DNA of 64,000 bases, from contig NZ_SIRE01000009.1 in assembly GCF_004307995.1 (NCBI RefSeq), forward strand, positions 1 through 64,000, written 5' to 3'. Shown one piece after another: positions 18,168 to 25,711 of this stretch; the first letter of the stretch is position 1; every line of letters starts with the position of its first letter. Below the pieces are notes generated by a model. It saw nothing but the letters and a program-made list of their open reading frames with translations, searched no databases and was not told the origin of the DNA. This DNA comes from Paenibacillus thalictri. Lineage in GTDB: Bacteria; Bacillota; Bacilli; Paenibacillales; NBRC-103111. A program made the translations under genes and the position numbers.

Positions 18168-18617
18168 ATGCATACGGTCAAAGAAGCCGCCCAGATAACG
18201 GGACTCACCGAGCACGCCGTACGCTTTTATACGGATAAAGGCCTGGTACCAAGCGTACAGCGCAATTCAAACAACATTCGGATGTTCGACGAAGAATCGA
18301 TCAACTGGCTGCATGGCGTCAAATGTCTCAAGCAATCCGGGATGCCGATTGAAGTCATTAAAATGTACGTCGATTTCTGTCTCGAAGGGGATTCGACCAT
18401 TCCGCAACGCTACACACTCATGATGGAGCATAAAGAAGCGGCGCTCGTTAAGCTCGAAGAAGCCAAGCAGCACGTTGCCCATTTGGAACAAAAAACCGCT
18501 TTATATCAGGCCATTCTGGAGCACCGCTCTCCAGACACGACCAATCCCGGCAACTGGGACAAAATCCAGCATATGCATTGTGACGTATTTTACTCGCCCT
18601 CTGTTCGTAAGGCGTGA
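18168..18617 (+). CDS. MerR-family transcriptional regulator
   Basis: This 149-aa protein opens with the MerR winged helix-turn-helix (MHTVKEAAQITGLTEHAVRF, then YTDKGLVPSVQRNSNNIRMF and a WLHGVKCLKQSGMPIEVIKMY block). A dimerisation coiled coil follows over about residues 85-125. There is no cysteine cluster typical of metal sensors, so it more likely senses an organic or redox signal. AAGGAGG lies 8 bases before ATG 18168; the longer open frame from 17934 runs backwards through the reductase start and is not used. It diverges from an aldo/keto reductase, a common MerR pairing. Confidence 0.9.
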   Translation: MHTVKEAAQITGLTEHAVRFYTDKGLVPSVQRNSNNIRMFDEESINWLHGVKCLKQSGMPIEVIKMYVDFCLEGDSTIPQRYTLMMEHKEAALVKLEEAKQHVAHLEQKTALYQAILEHRSPDTTNPGNWDKIQHMHCDVFYSPSVRKA

Positions 18618-18760
18618 GCGATATCGTGAGCACATCAACCGCTCTGAAGAAAATCTTCTGTTTAAAACTCCTGAATTGGCTTGGCAATAAAATGTAGACT
18701 GTTTAACCCGTCGCGATTTTTAACCGACTCACTTCGAATTTCTTGGGGAGGAAGCCGATT

Positions 18761-18829
18761 ATGACGAAGCAAAAATTGGATAAGGCGAAGGCGAGCGCGC
18801 TGCAAGTTTTCCTTTCAAAGTATTTGTAG
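18761..18829 (+). CDS. Possible 22-aa peptide or truncated gene start
   Basis: The frame MTKQKLDKAKASALQVFLSKYL is preceded by GGGGAGGAAG with a good spacing of 6-8 bases. It could be a small peptide, a leader for the PIN gene 90 bp downstream, or the N-terminus of a gene whose remainder is lost. There is no terminator between it and the next gene. Confidence 0.25.
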   Translation: MTKQKLDKAKASALQVFLSKYL

Positions 18830-18918
18830 TATTTTCTGGATCCCGTTTTATGCCACGCTTATGATAAAAGAGCGGTAATTTTGACAGTCTGAATAGGAAA
18901 AAGAAGGAGTTAAACCTA

Positions 18919-19803
18919 ATGGAACAAACGATGGCTTTCATTCTTATCGGTGCAGTTTGCATGATCGTTGTGATCGTGCTTCTGCGATTTACGAACCAGC
19001 CGGACTCGACTATTGAGGCTGCAAGGAAAGGATATGAGGAGGAGAAGAAAGCGAACGAAATCATTCGTCGCGGGCGGGAAAGGAACGAGCAAATAAGAAA
19101 AGAGCGAGAACGGATAAAATCGGAGCATGAGGCCAATATGAAAAAAATGAAAGATGAACATGAAAAGCGGCTTCAAGAAATAGAAGAAGCAGCGCGCCGG
19201 GAGCGTATCCAGGCCAATAAGGCAGAGTTGGAGCGGGATCGCCGGTTTCAACAAAGTATCGTCAATCAGCTTAGGATATGCAGGCTGAACGGAGAAATAA
19301 TTGCCCTGGACACGAACATTCTTATGGAATTTGTCGCCCGTTATTCGAAAGTAGGGGAAGAGCTGAGCGAGTGCCGCGTCCTCATAAGCGATATTATTTT
19401 GGAGGAGCTGGACGGGCTGAAAAAAGCGGATTCCGCAGACGGTCATATTAAAGCGAAAAAGGCACGCGAGGCATCCGATTATTTACAGCTGCTTCAGGAC
19501 AAGAAGCATGTTGAACTTCAATATTATCCGTCTTTCACCCAGGAGGATGAGCTTTTGCTGAGAAGCTGGGGGGCTCCGTCGCGACCCGACAAATTCGAAA
19601 AGCTGTATAACGACAAGCGGATCATCCGCCACTATTCTTGGCTTCGGCAGCATGAAGGGCTTCTGCTTAAGGTGTTCTCCGCAGATAAAAATTTCCGGAT
19701 TATGGCTGAGAAAGCGGGTTTATCCCCGTTTGATGTGCGGTTGCCACAAGATGAGGGAGACGAGGCGCAGGGAGAAATGCAAGGTTTTACCGCATTAAAA
19801 TAA
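18919..19803 (+). CDS. Membrane-anchored coiled-coil PIN-domain protein
   Basis: This 294-aa protein has one N-terminal transmembrane helix (residues 5-22, MAFILIGAVCMIVVIVLLRF), a highly charged coiled coil (about 30-110, repeated KKANEIIRRGRERNEQIRKE-type sequence), and a C-terminal PIN domain. The acidic PIN residues are visible in IALDTNILMEF, SDIILEELDGLKKAD and VFSADKNFRIMAEKAG, so an RNase-type metal site seems intact. It resembles the PIN part of PhoH-neighbour and YacL-like proteins, but the anchor plus long coiled coil differs from toxin VapC. No antitoxin gene is adjacent. AAGGAG is 9 bases before the ATG. A membrane-tethered ribonuclease is the best guess. Confidence 0.75.
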   Translation: MEQTMAFILIGAVCMIVVIVLLRFTNQPDSTIEAARKGYEEEKKANEIIRRGRERNEQIRKERERIKSEHEANMKKMKDEHEKRLQEIEEAARRERIQANKAELERDRRFQQSIVNQLRICRLNGEIIALDTNILMEFVARYSKVGEELSECRVLISDIILEELDGLKKADSADGHIKAKKAREASDYLQLLQDKKHVELQYYPSFTQEDELLLRSWGAPSRPDKFEKLYNDKRIIRHYSWLRQHEGLLLKVFSADKNFRIMAEKAGLSPFDVRLPQDEGDEAQGEMQGFTALK

Positions 19804-19844
19804 TTGTATTTTCACATTATGCCAGACGAGGGTTCTCCATTACA

Positions 19845-20048
19845 ATGGGGCTGTTTCAGAGGACAACTCTAGATCAGCTCATGTCGAAGCAGGCGGTCCA
19901 TTACGAAGATTTCGACTACATATTAAGGCCGCTGAATCGGAAGCAAATTTTATCCGCGCTGGAACGGGCGAAAACGATTATGAGGCTTTCCTTCAAAGGC
20001 CGTGAGGACGTGCTGAATACGGTACCGGTGGCACCGCAAGCGCCCTAG
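19845..20048 (+). CDS. Small ORF resembling a receiver-domain C-terminus
   Basis: This 67-aa frame contains EDFDYILRPLNRKQILSALE, very like the end of a response-regulator receiver domain (DYxLKPxxxxxLxxAL). The phosphoacceptor part and any output domain are missing. There is no strong ribosome binding site. It is most likely the remnant of a LytTR- or NarL-type regulator gene, less likely a stand-alone small protein. Confidence 0.3.
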   Translation: MGLFQRTTLDQLMSKQAVHYEDFDYILRPLNRKQILSALERAKTIMRLSFKGREDVLNTVPVAPQAP

Positions 20049-20136
20049 CTTATGAGGCCGCCGCGGGATCGATTGGGCAGCCTCATTAAGCCAAAGGGCA
20101 GTTTAATGGGGAAATGAATGAGATTATTGTCGATCT

Positions 20137-20559
20137 CTAAATTTCTTTATCGAGCACATGCTGCGATTTTTTAATTGTAAAACCAATTCGATTATAGAAT
20201 TGGACGGCATCTGATCTAGTCTGATTGGTACGCACTCTTATTTTTGTGAATCCGGATTCTGCTGCCCATTGCTCACATGCTTGTACTAATTGTTTGCCAA
20301 TCCCATTTCCTCGATAGGCACTGTCGACGACAAGTCCAGCTATCTCAACAAATGGTGTCGATTCGATTAAGAAACGTACATTAGCATGAATCCATCCGAA
20401 CAAAACGTGGCTTGATTCCATCACATAAACAATATGGTCGTTGTGGTTAGAGATATATTGGAGTCTCTCTTCAAGTTGGGAGACATTTACTGGATAGCCC
20501 AATTGGCTTGAAAGCCTAGCGATCTCTTGGGAATCGCTCAGAAACGCTTTTCTAATCAA
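20137..20559 (-). CDS. GNAT-family N-acetyltransferase
   Basis: This 140-aa GNAT acetyltransferase has motif A in AGLVVDSAYRGNGIGKQLVQ (the R/Q-x-x-G-x-G/A acetyl-CoA pyrophosphate loop is YRGNGIG) and motif B in RVRTNQTRSDAVQFYNRIGF. It transfers an acetyl group from acetyl-CoA to an amine on a small molecule or protein; the substrate is unknown. On the minus strand CGAGAGGGTG lies about 11 bases before the ATG. Neighbours are unrelated. Confidence 0.9.
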   Translation of the reverse strand: MIRKAFLSDSQEIARLSSQLGYPVNVSQLEERLQYISNHNDHIVYVMESSHVLFGWIHANVRFLIESTPFVEIAGLVVDSAYRGNGIGKQLVQACEQWAAESGFTKIRVRTNQTRSDAVQFYNRIGFTIKKSQHVLDKEI

Positions 20560-20637
20560 AATAACAACACCCTCTCGATGAAAGATACCAAATTGAATTT
20601 AACATAGATGTGTATAAGTATATAGGAGGACATGGGA

Positions 20638-21115
20638 ATGGAACCGAACGTGAGAGGCATTAGTTTTGAAATACCTAACGAGTACGGTCAATGGCTTATT
20701 AATATTTTGAAGCCGATTGATTGTAAAAAATACAATTGGCTTATTGGATCAGGAGAAGAATATAGACTGAGAGATAATGATCTAATACCGTTATTTCCTC
20801 AAGGTGATAGGATACTTAAGGGTGAGGAATTACTTAGATTTATTGACACAGCGGAGTCTCAGTACATTATCTTTGTGGACCTAAAGGCTTTCCCTGAAGG
20901 TGCCAGTGTATTAGAGATCGATAAATATGATGATTTTGATGGCAAGTGACTGTGAACTAATAGTGTTAATTGCAGATTCTGCATACACGTCAATTTACTG
21001 TAAAGACTCCAAGGTATTGAGAGAATTGTACGACAACATGGAGTCACTCAAGGTTGATAAATTGGCATATATAACAGATGAAAATGACTTTAGACATACA
21101 GTAAAAGTGCGATAA
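20638..21115 (+). pseudogene. DUF2691-like gene split by a frameshift
   Basis: The first frame (from ATG 20638, 7 bases after AGGAGGA) gives GISFEIPNEYGQWLINILKP up to DKYDDFDGK and a TGA at 20947-20949. The overlapping frame continues as SDCELIVLIADSAYTSIYCK to ITDENDFRHTVKVR and a stop at 21113-21115. Together they make a protein of about 158 aa, the size of DUF2691 family proteins of Bacillus and relatives, so a one-base indel near 20940 has split the gene. DUF2691 has no known function. It could be a recent mutation, a sequencing error or, less likely, programmed frameshifting. Confidence 0.65.
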
Positions 21116-21209
21116 CAATGTTGTATCAAACTTTTGCACTGCTTTTGTATCAATTAATTGTATAGTCATTATGTAAGTAACAGGTACGCAAGGGGATGAG
21201 AACGAAACA

Positions 21210-21851
21210 ATGAAAAAGTACATTCTCTTCGATCATGATGGTGTTCTGGTTGATACTGAATTCTGGTATTACAAAGCGGGAGAACGTGCTCTGGCTGACA
21301 TTGGATTTACCTTGGATAAAGATCAATACCTCCGCGACATGACCCAGTCATTGGGCACTTGGTCCCAAGCTAGGGCGGCAGGTATTGATGAACAGACCAT
21401 CAGCAAGCAGCGTGAGGTCCGTAACGTCTATTATCAGGAATATCTAAGAACAGAAGCTATAGAGGTTGAAGGTGTAGTTGAAACTCTAGCCGAACTGTCA
21501 AAGTACGTCCGCATGGCCATCGTGACGACTGCAAAACGTGTGGATTTCGAGCTTATTCATGAAAAGCGCCAGATTAGAAAATTTATGGAATTCGTCCTTG
21601 TTCGCGAAGACTACGAGCGCACCAAGCCGCACCCGGAACCATACTTGACCGGCCTAAAGCACTTCGGAGCTACCAAAGAAGAGACCCTGGTTGTAGAGGA
21701 TTCAAACAGAGGGTTGAACTCAGCTGTGGCGGCTGGTATCGACTGTGCAATTGTCCATAACGACTTCACAAAAACACATGACTTCTCACAGGCCAGCTAT
21801 CGAATCAAGACTTTGATTGAACTAAAGGACATTATTCTGAATGTAACCTGA
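21210..21851 (+). CDS. HAD-superfamily hydrolase, beta-phosphoglucomutase-like
   Basis: This 213-aa subclass IA haloacid dehalogenase-type phosphatase has motif I FDHDGVLVDTE (nucleophile D8, acid/base D10), motif II IVTTAK, the motif III lysine within RTKPHPEPYL, and motif IV VVEDSNRGLNSAVAAGI. An alpha-helical cap lies between motifs I and II (residues about 16-85). Such enzymes dephosphorylate sugar phosphates or related metabolites. GGGGATGAG lies upstream of the ATG. It is a single-gene unit; the following 370 bp contain only repeats and a candidate operator. Confidence 0.9.
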   Translation: MKKYILFDHDGVLVDTEFWYYKAGERALADIGFTLDKDQYLRDMTQSLGTWSQARAAGIDEQTISKQREVRNVYYQEYLRTEAIEVEGVVETLAELSKYVRMAIVTTAKRVDFELIHEKRQIRKFMEFVLVREDYERTKPHPEPYLTGLKHFGATKEETLVVEDSNRGLNSAVAAGIDCAIVHNDFTKTHDFSQASYRIKTLIELKDIILNVT

Positions 21852-21879
21852 GAGAGCATACGTCAGCGTGTCCCGTACT

Positions 21880-21892
21880 CACTTTAAAAGTG
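21880..21892. promoter_or_regulatory. Orphan HxlR-like operator dyad
   Basis: The perfect palindrome CACTTT-A-AAAGTG sits in GTACTCACTTTAAA (21875-21888). The same 14 bases occur inverted at 28481-28494, in the promoter gap between the HxlR regulator and the NmrA-type gene. No HxlR-type gene is next to this copy. The rest of 21852-22221 has a second dyad, ACTGCCGCGGCAGT (about 22022-22035), and no gene. Confidence 0.4.
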
Positions 21893-22221
21893 AAGAGCAG
21901 TGCGGGCGGCGCGGACTCACGTGATGCCCGTGGAACGCGGAGCTTGGCTACTGGGTACCATGGCATGTTCGGGTTGAATTAATCTTACTGATGATTTGAG
22001 AGTTGAAACGATTCAGGGAATGACTGCCGCGGCAGTCGTTTCCTATTTTCATTAAGCTATCTGGCAGTTTTGCGTAACATTGTTGTCTGCAAAAAAATTC
22101 AGATTCCCCCTTGAACCTTACGTAACGTCATGATGTATAGTGAACGTAACAGCAGGACAAAACACAGGGCAATGGCCAAATCATCGAACAAGATAAATTC
22201 GAAATCGAAGGAGAAACGGAC

Positions 22222-22791
22222 ATGAGAAAACTCGTATTGTTCATGCATGTGTCGCTGGATGGGTATGCGTCAGATTCGAACGGAGGACTGGATTGGATTC
22301 CGTACAACGAGGAATTAGAGAAATACGCCGAGGAGGTCGTAGCGGAAGTCGGCGCTCCCGTTTACGGACGTACTACGTATCAGATGATGGAGAGCTACTG
22401 GCCCGCGCTGTTGGATGATCCGAATGCGTCGAGGCACGATATAGAGCATGCTAAATGGCTGCAGGATGTTAAGAAGATCGTCATTTCCGGCACGATGGAC
22501 AAGGCGGAATGGAACAATACGATGCTGGTCAAGGACAATATCGCAGAGGAAATCAAAGCGCTCAAGGAGCAGCCTGGCAAAAATCTCGTTATCTTCGGCA
22601 GCCCGGGGGCTGCGAAGACGCTGCTTGAGCTTGGCATGATCGATGAATTCCTGCTGACGATTTGCCCGGTGGTCCTGGGCAGGGGAAAATCGGTATTCGA
22701 CGGCGGCATCGAGAAAATCAGGCTCAAGCTGCTGTCCAGCCGAACGCTCAAGTCGGGCATTATCGCGACCCGCTATGAGTTAGAGAAATAG
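22222..22791 (+). CDS. Dihydrofolate reductase-fold protein (RibD C-terminal domain)
   Basis: This 189-aa protein of the RibD_C/dihydrofolate-reductase-like family (YyaP/YwjB type in Bacilli) begins MRKLVLFMHVSLDGYASDSN and has the NADPH-binding stretch LVIFGSPGAAKTLLELGMID and the terminal FDGGI motif. Stand-alone members probably reduce a pterin, pyrimidine or other small carbonyl; the substrate is unknown. AAGGAGAAACGGAC precedes the ATG. A strong terminator follows 40 bp after the stop. Confidence 0.9.
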   Translation: MRKLVLFMHVSLDGYASDSNGGLDWIPYNEELEKYAEEVVAEVGAPVYGRTTYQMMESYWPALLDDPNASRHDIEHAKWLQDVKKIVISGTMDKAEWNNTMLVKDNIAEEIKALKEQPGKNLVIFGSPGAAKTLLELGMIDEFLLTICPVVLGRGKSVFDGGIEKIRLKLLSSRTLKSGIIATRYELEK

Positions 22792-22831
22792 CCGCGCCGT
22801 ACAAGATGTTCCGCTCTAACGGGGACGTTAC

Positions 22832-22878
22832 TTTAATTAACAGCCTGCCGGCGTGATCCGGCAGGCTGTTTAATTAAA
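22832..22878. terminator. Long-stem terminator
   Basis: The arms TTTAATTAACAGCCTGCCGG and CCGGCAGGCTGTTTAATTAA pair almost perfectly over 20 bp around a 6-nt loop. AT-rich outer parts give a U-run on either strand. Confidence 0.85.
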
Positions 22879-22893
22879 GGGCACGAGGGCAAT

Positions 22894-22960
22894 AAATATC
22901 ACAGGGGCAGGCGACGCGGCGAACTGCCCCTGTTCTTTGAAGGGGGCAGTTTTAGTGCAA
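22894..22960. repeat. Dispersed GC-rich dyad repeat, copy A
   Basis: AAATATCACA is followed by a hairpin of AGGGGCAG / CTGCCCCT around a GCGNCGCGGCGA loop, then a trailing GGGCAGT half-site. It is homologous over its whole length to 24131-24202 and in its core to 27791-27836 and 36605-36696. All four copies are intergenic. Confidence 0.7.
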
Positions 22961-23037
22961 CAATTTATCTGTTATGTCGTCTATACCAATATTCTATTTA
23001 ATTCCAAGCTTTCACTTGCTGAAAGGAGCTTCAAAGC

Positions 23038-24102
23038 GTGAGCGACCATACCCCAGGTATTCAGTTAAGCCAATTGTTTTATGAAAATTATATTGTGCCT
23101 CGTCTTTCGTCTGCTATGTCCTCATTAATGTATGCATCAGCGCTTGTAGGCCCGGGTAGCGAAGTTCTAGGTTTTGATACTCCGATGTCGCGCGACCACG
23201 ATTGGGGCCCACGTGTGCTGATATTTATCCGCGAAGCCGACGTGTCCCAGAGGGAATCCATTTGGGCGGCCCTCCATACGACAGCGCCCGCTATGTTTAA
23301 TGGTTATCCGCTCCATGTCGATCAAACGATTGTTACCACTGTCTCCGCCTATTACGGCAGACGATTAGGACTCCCACGCTCCAATTTCGAGGGATTGGAA
23401 TTACTCGACTGGTTAACTATCCCTTCACAGACGTTGGCAGAGCTTACGGGCGGAGCTGTCTTCCGGGATGATTTCGGCGAACTGACAACTGCACGCACGC
23501 ACTTAAGTTATTATCCGAAGGATGTTTGGCTATTTCTGATGGCATCGGTTTGGAATCGTATCGGGCAGGAGGAGCATCTTATGCCCCGAGCAGGCTATGT
23601 TGGTGATGAGCTGGGGTCTGCTCTTATTGCATCTCGGCTCATTAGAGACGTAATGAGCTTGTGTTTCTTAATCGAACGACGTTATGCCCCTTATCCTAAA
23701 TGGTTCGGAACCGCTTTCCGGCAACTTGATTGTTCAAATAAGCTATTCCCTTATCTGAAAGAAGCCCAAAATGCAAAAGATTGGCAAGAGCGTGTGCAAG
23801 CTCTGGCCAATTCTTATCAAATCATTGCACAGATGCATAACGATTTGCATTTGACCGAACCGATTGATGCAAAAGTAACTCCTTTCTTCGATCGACCATT
23901 TTCGGTAATCGGCGGTAGCCGTTTTGCAGAAGCATTGGTTTCTATGATTGAGGATTCATCGTTACGTAAACTAGCTGCTTATAAGTTTGGCGGCATCGAC
24001 CAAATCAGCGATAGCACTGATTTTCGCGCTATAAGGGAACGGTTCGAATCACCATCTGGTGAAACAAACCCAATTCGTGCATTCTTTGAACGCTTGTTGT
24101 AG
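23038..24102 (+). CDS. DUF4037-family nucleotidyltransferase-like protein
   Basis: This 354-aa protein has an N-terminal nucleotidyltransferase-fold signature, GPGSEVLGFDTPMSRDHDWG (residues 38-57): GS, then acidic residues in D-x-x-x-S-x-D-H-D. The helical C-terminal part is typical of DUF4037 proteins. The family resembles aminoglycoside/MNT-type nucleotidyltransferases, but its substrate is not known. The start is GTG behind AAAGGAG with an 8-nt gap. It is a single-gene unit between two copies of the dispersed dyad repeat. Confidence 0.8.
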   Translation: MSDHTPGIQLSQLFYENYIVPRLSSAMSSLMYASALVGPGSEVLGFDTPMSRDHDWGPRVLIFIREADVSQRESIWAALHTTAPAMFNGYPLHVDQTIVTTVSAYYGRRLGLPRSNFEGLELLDWLTIPSQTLAELTGGAVFRDDFGELTTARTHLSYYPKDVWLFLMASVWNRIGQEEHLMPRAGYVGDELGSALIASRLIRDVMSLCFLIERRYAPYPKWFGTAFRQLDCSNKLFPYLKEAQNAKDWQERVQALANSYQIIAQMHNDLHLTEPIDAKVTPFFDRPFSVIGGSRFAEALVSMIEDSSLRKLAAYKFGGIDQISDSTDFRAIRERFESPSGETNPIRAFFERLL

Positions 24103-24130
24103 ATTACGCTAACGGTGAACGAATGCTTAT

Positions 24131-24202
24131 AAATATCACATGGGCAGCCGACGCGGCGAACTGTCCCTATTTTTTGAAGTAACGGGCAGTTACGCTTAGT
24201 GA
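24131..24202. repeat. Dispersed GC-rich dyad repeat, copy B
   Basis: This copy matches copy A at 22894-22960, including the AAATATCACA lead-in, the GACGCGGCGAACTG core and the trailing ACGGGCAGT half-site. It lies 28 bp after the DUF4037 gene. Confidence 0.7.
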
Positions 24203-24304
24203 AACAGTGAGGGAATGCCGTTATGGCATTGGTAGCATTGGTGATATAATCAAAGATGAAGCAGATCAAGATAGACCCACTTTTTCGATTGGAAGGTTGG
24301 TAAG

Positions 24305-24547
24305 ATGACCATGGAAGCAACAGCCGAGCAGGTGGCCGAATGGATGCTGGAGAAGGTGAGGTTCGCGGGAATTTTGTACCAAGAGGAGGCCGTGAACTAC
24401 ATTCGTACAAATTTCGGAGAGCAGTTTATTTACGTGAATGAGAACGGGAATGCGTCGATTGATAAGAATGTAAAGAAGGTTTTCAAAAAGCTCCACAGCG
24501 GAAAAGCCGCTTGGGATCGGGACGGTTTTTTCTGGGGTTGGACATAA
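24305..24547 (+). CDS. DUF6953-like small protein
   Basis: This 80-aa soluble acidic-basic protein matches what I recall of the DUF6953 family: an EQVAEWMLEKV start, the central LYQEEAVNYIRTNFGEQFIY and the end FKKLHSGKAAWDRDGFFWGW. The function is unknown; the size and fold suggest a small helical adaptor or DNA-associated domain. Translation may start at ATG 24305 (after GGAAGGTTGG) or at ATG 24311. A terminator follows directly, so it is a single-gene transcript. Confidence 0.65.
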   Translation: MTMEATAEQVAEWMLEKVRFAGILYQEEAVNYIRTNFGEQFIYVNENGNASIDKNVKKVFKKLHSGKAAWDRDGFFWGWT

Positions 24548-24551
24548 GGAA

Positions 24552-24581
24552 GGGACTAGCCGTCATGCTGGTCTCTTTTTT
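24552..24581 (+). terminator. Terminator after the DUF6953-like gene
   Basis: GGGACTAGC and GCTGGTCTC pair around a 6-nt loop and are followed by T6. It begins 5 bp after the stop codon. Confidence 0.85.
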
Positions 24582-24720
24582 ATATCATAGCGCAGCAGCT
24601 TCTCATTCCCTTGAATCGTATGTATATTGGCGGCATTTAATTATACGTGTTTGCAACAAACAGTACATTGGCTTCGTCATATGAATAGAAGAATTTTACA
24701 TTGGAAGAGGAGAGGACGAA

Positions 24721-25413
24721 TTGAAGAAACATTTTATTGCAGGTGTGTTGAGTGGTGCCATCTTAATGGCAACAACTTCTGTATTTGCTTCGAGTGCAAT
24801 TGAAGCAACAAGTTTTCCAAGTAAAGTTACTTTTTTTCTAGCTAACGGACTCTCCAAAGAAGTACAACTACAGGAAGGTGAAGAGGTGCTGAACTATAAT
24901 AACAAGGCCTATGTACCTCTTCGTTTATTCGCTGAAAGCAGTGGCGCTCTTGTAAAATACACAGAAGCTTCTCCTGAGACGGATAACAAACAAAAAATAG
25001 ATGTTCACTATGTTGCTGAAGAGGCTCTTTCAGAGCAAACTTCAAACGCAGCCGGTAATAAGCCGCTTGAGGACTCAAAGGAACTGCAGCTACAAGATAT
25101 GCTTGTCCTAAGTCTACTTCCGCATATGCAAGAGAAACTTGCCGATGTATACAAAGATGTTATTACAATACCACCCATTATCCATCCGGATTCTGTAAAT
25201 GTGAAGAGCGTTGAAAGGGTAGCTGCTTTTCGAGGCTTTGATTTTTTAATCACAGTAGATGTTCAACCCATAGTCGGTCCGCATATACCTGTCGGTGAAG
25301 ATGTACTTACATATCGGATCACGTCGGCTGGAGTTGAGCTTAAAAATTTTGAACATCTTAAAGGACCTGACAAGGATGACTTTCTCCCCAATTACCAAAA
25401 TCTTTTGAAGTAA
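24721..25413 (+). CDS. Secreted stalk-domain/DUF3888 protein
   Basis: This 230-aa protein has a Sec signal peptide (KKHFIAGVLSGAILMATTSV, probable cleavage after VFA) and then a copper-amine-oxidase-N/stalk-like domain (residues about 35-75, with NNKAYVPLRLFAESSGALV). The C-terminal half contains LQLQDMLVLSLLPHMQEKL, the start of a DUF3888-type domain. Stalk domains tether extracellular proteins in Paenibacillus; the role of DUF3888 is unknown. The start is TTG, with GGAGAGGAC just upstream. It is not in an operon; a stem-loop (GGGAGCAG / CTGCTCCC, about 25436-25468) follows. Confidence 0.75.
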   Translation: MKKHFIAGVLSGAILMATTSVFASSAIEATSFPSKVTFFLANGLSKEVQLQEGEEVLNYNNKAYVPLRLFAESSGALVKYTEASPETDNKQKIDVHYVAEEALSEQTSNAAGNKPLEDSKELQLQDMLVLSLLPHMQEKLADVYKDVITIPPIIHPDSVNVKSVERVAAFRGFDFLITVDVQPIVGPHIPVGEDVLTYRITSAGVELKNFEHLKGPDKDDFLPNYQNLLK

Positions 25414-25711
25414 CGAAAGACTCGCTCAATGTCCAGGGAGCAGATCGCCGCGGCTGGCAGCTGCTCCCACTTCCTTGGACATCTTCAATAAGCGCCGATT
25501 CTGGCCGCTGAACCGATAAGAAATGGAGCTGCCGATCCTTCGAGAAGCCCGCCAAATCTAAGCATAAGCATGATGCTGCACGAACAGATTGCTTTTTTCA
25601 TAGAACAAAACCACCCCTTATCGGTCACGTTCAGCGCGCTTCGCCAAGATACGAAGCCCATGCTACCCGTATTATCCATAAGATGTGGTTTTGTTAAGTT
25701 AGCAAATTGGC
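25414..25711. other. Intergenic region between convergent surface-protein genes
   Basis: This region holds the stem-loop downstream of the stalk gene (25429-25487, outer arms TGTCC/GGACA). A plus-strand open stretch (including MMLHEQIAFFIEQNHPLSVT) follows from about 25570 to 25726, overlapping the next gene's 3' end. I do not recognise it and see no ribosome binding site, so it is probably a remnant. Confidence 0.35.

Noticed and set aside
18919-19803. PIN protein as a VapC toxin of a toxin-antitoxin pair
   Set aside because: It is twice the usual VapC length, membrane-anchored, and no small antitoxin gene overlaps or precedes it.
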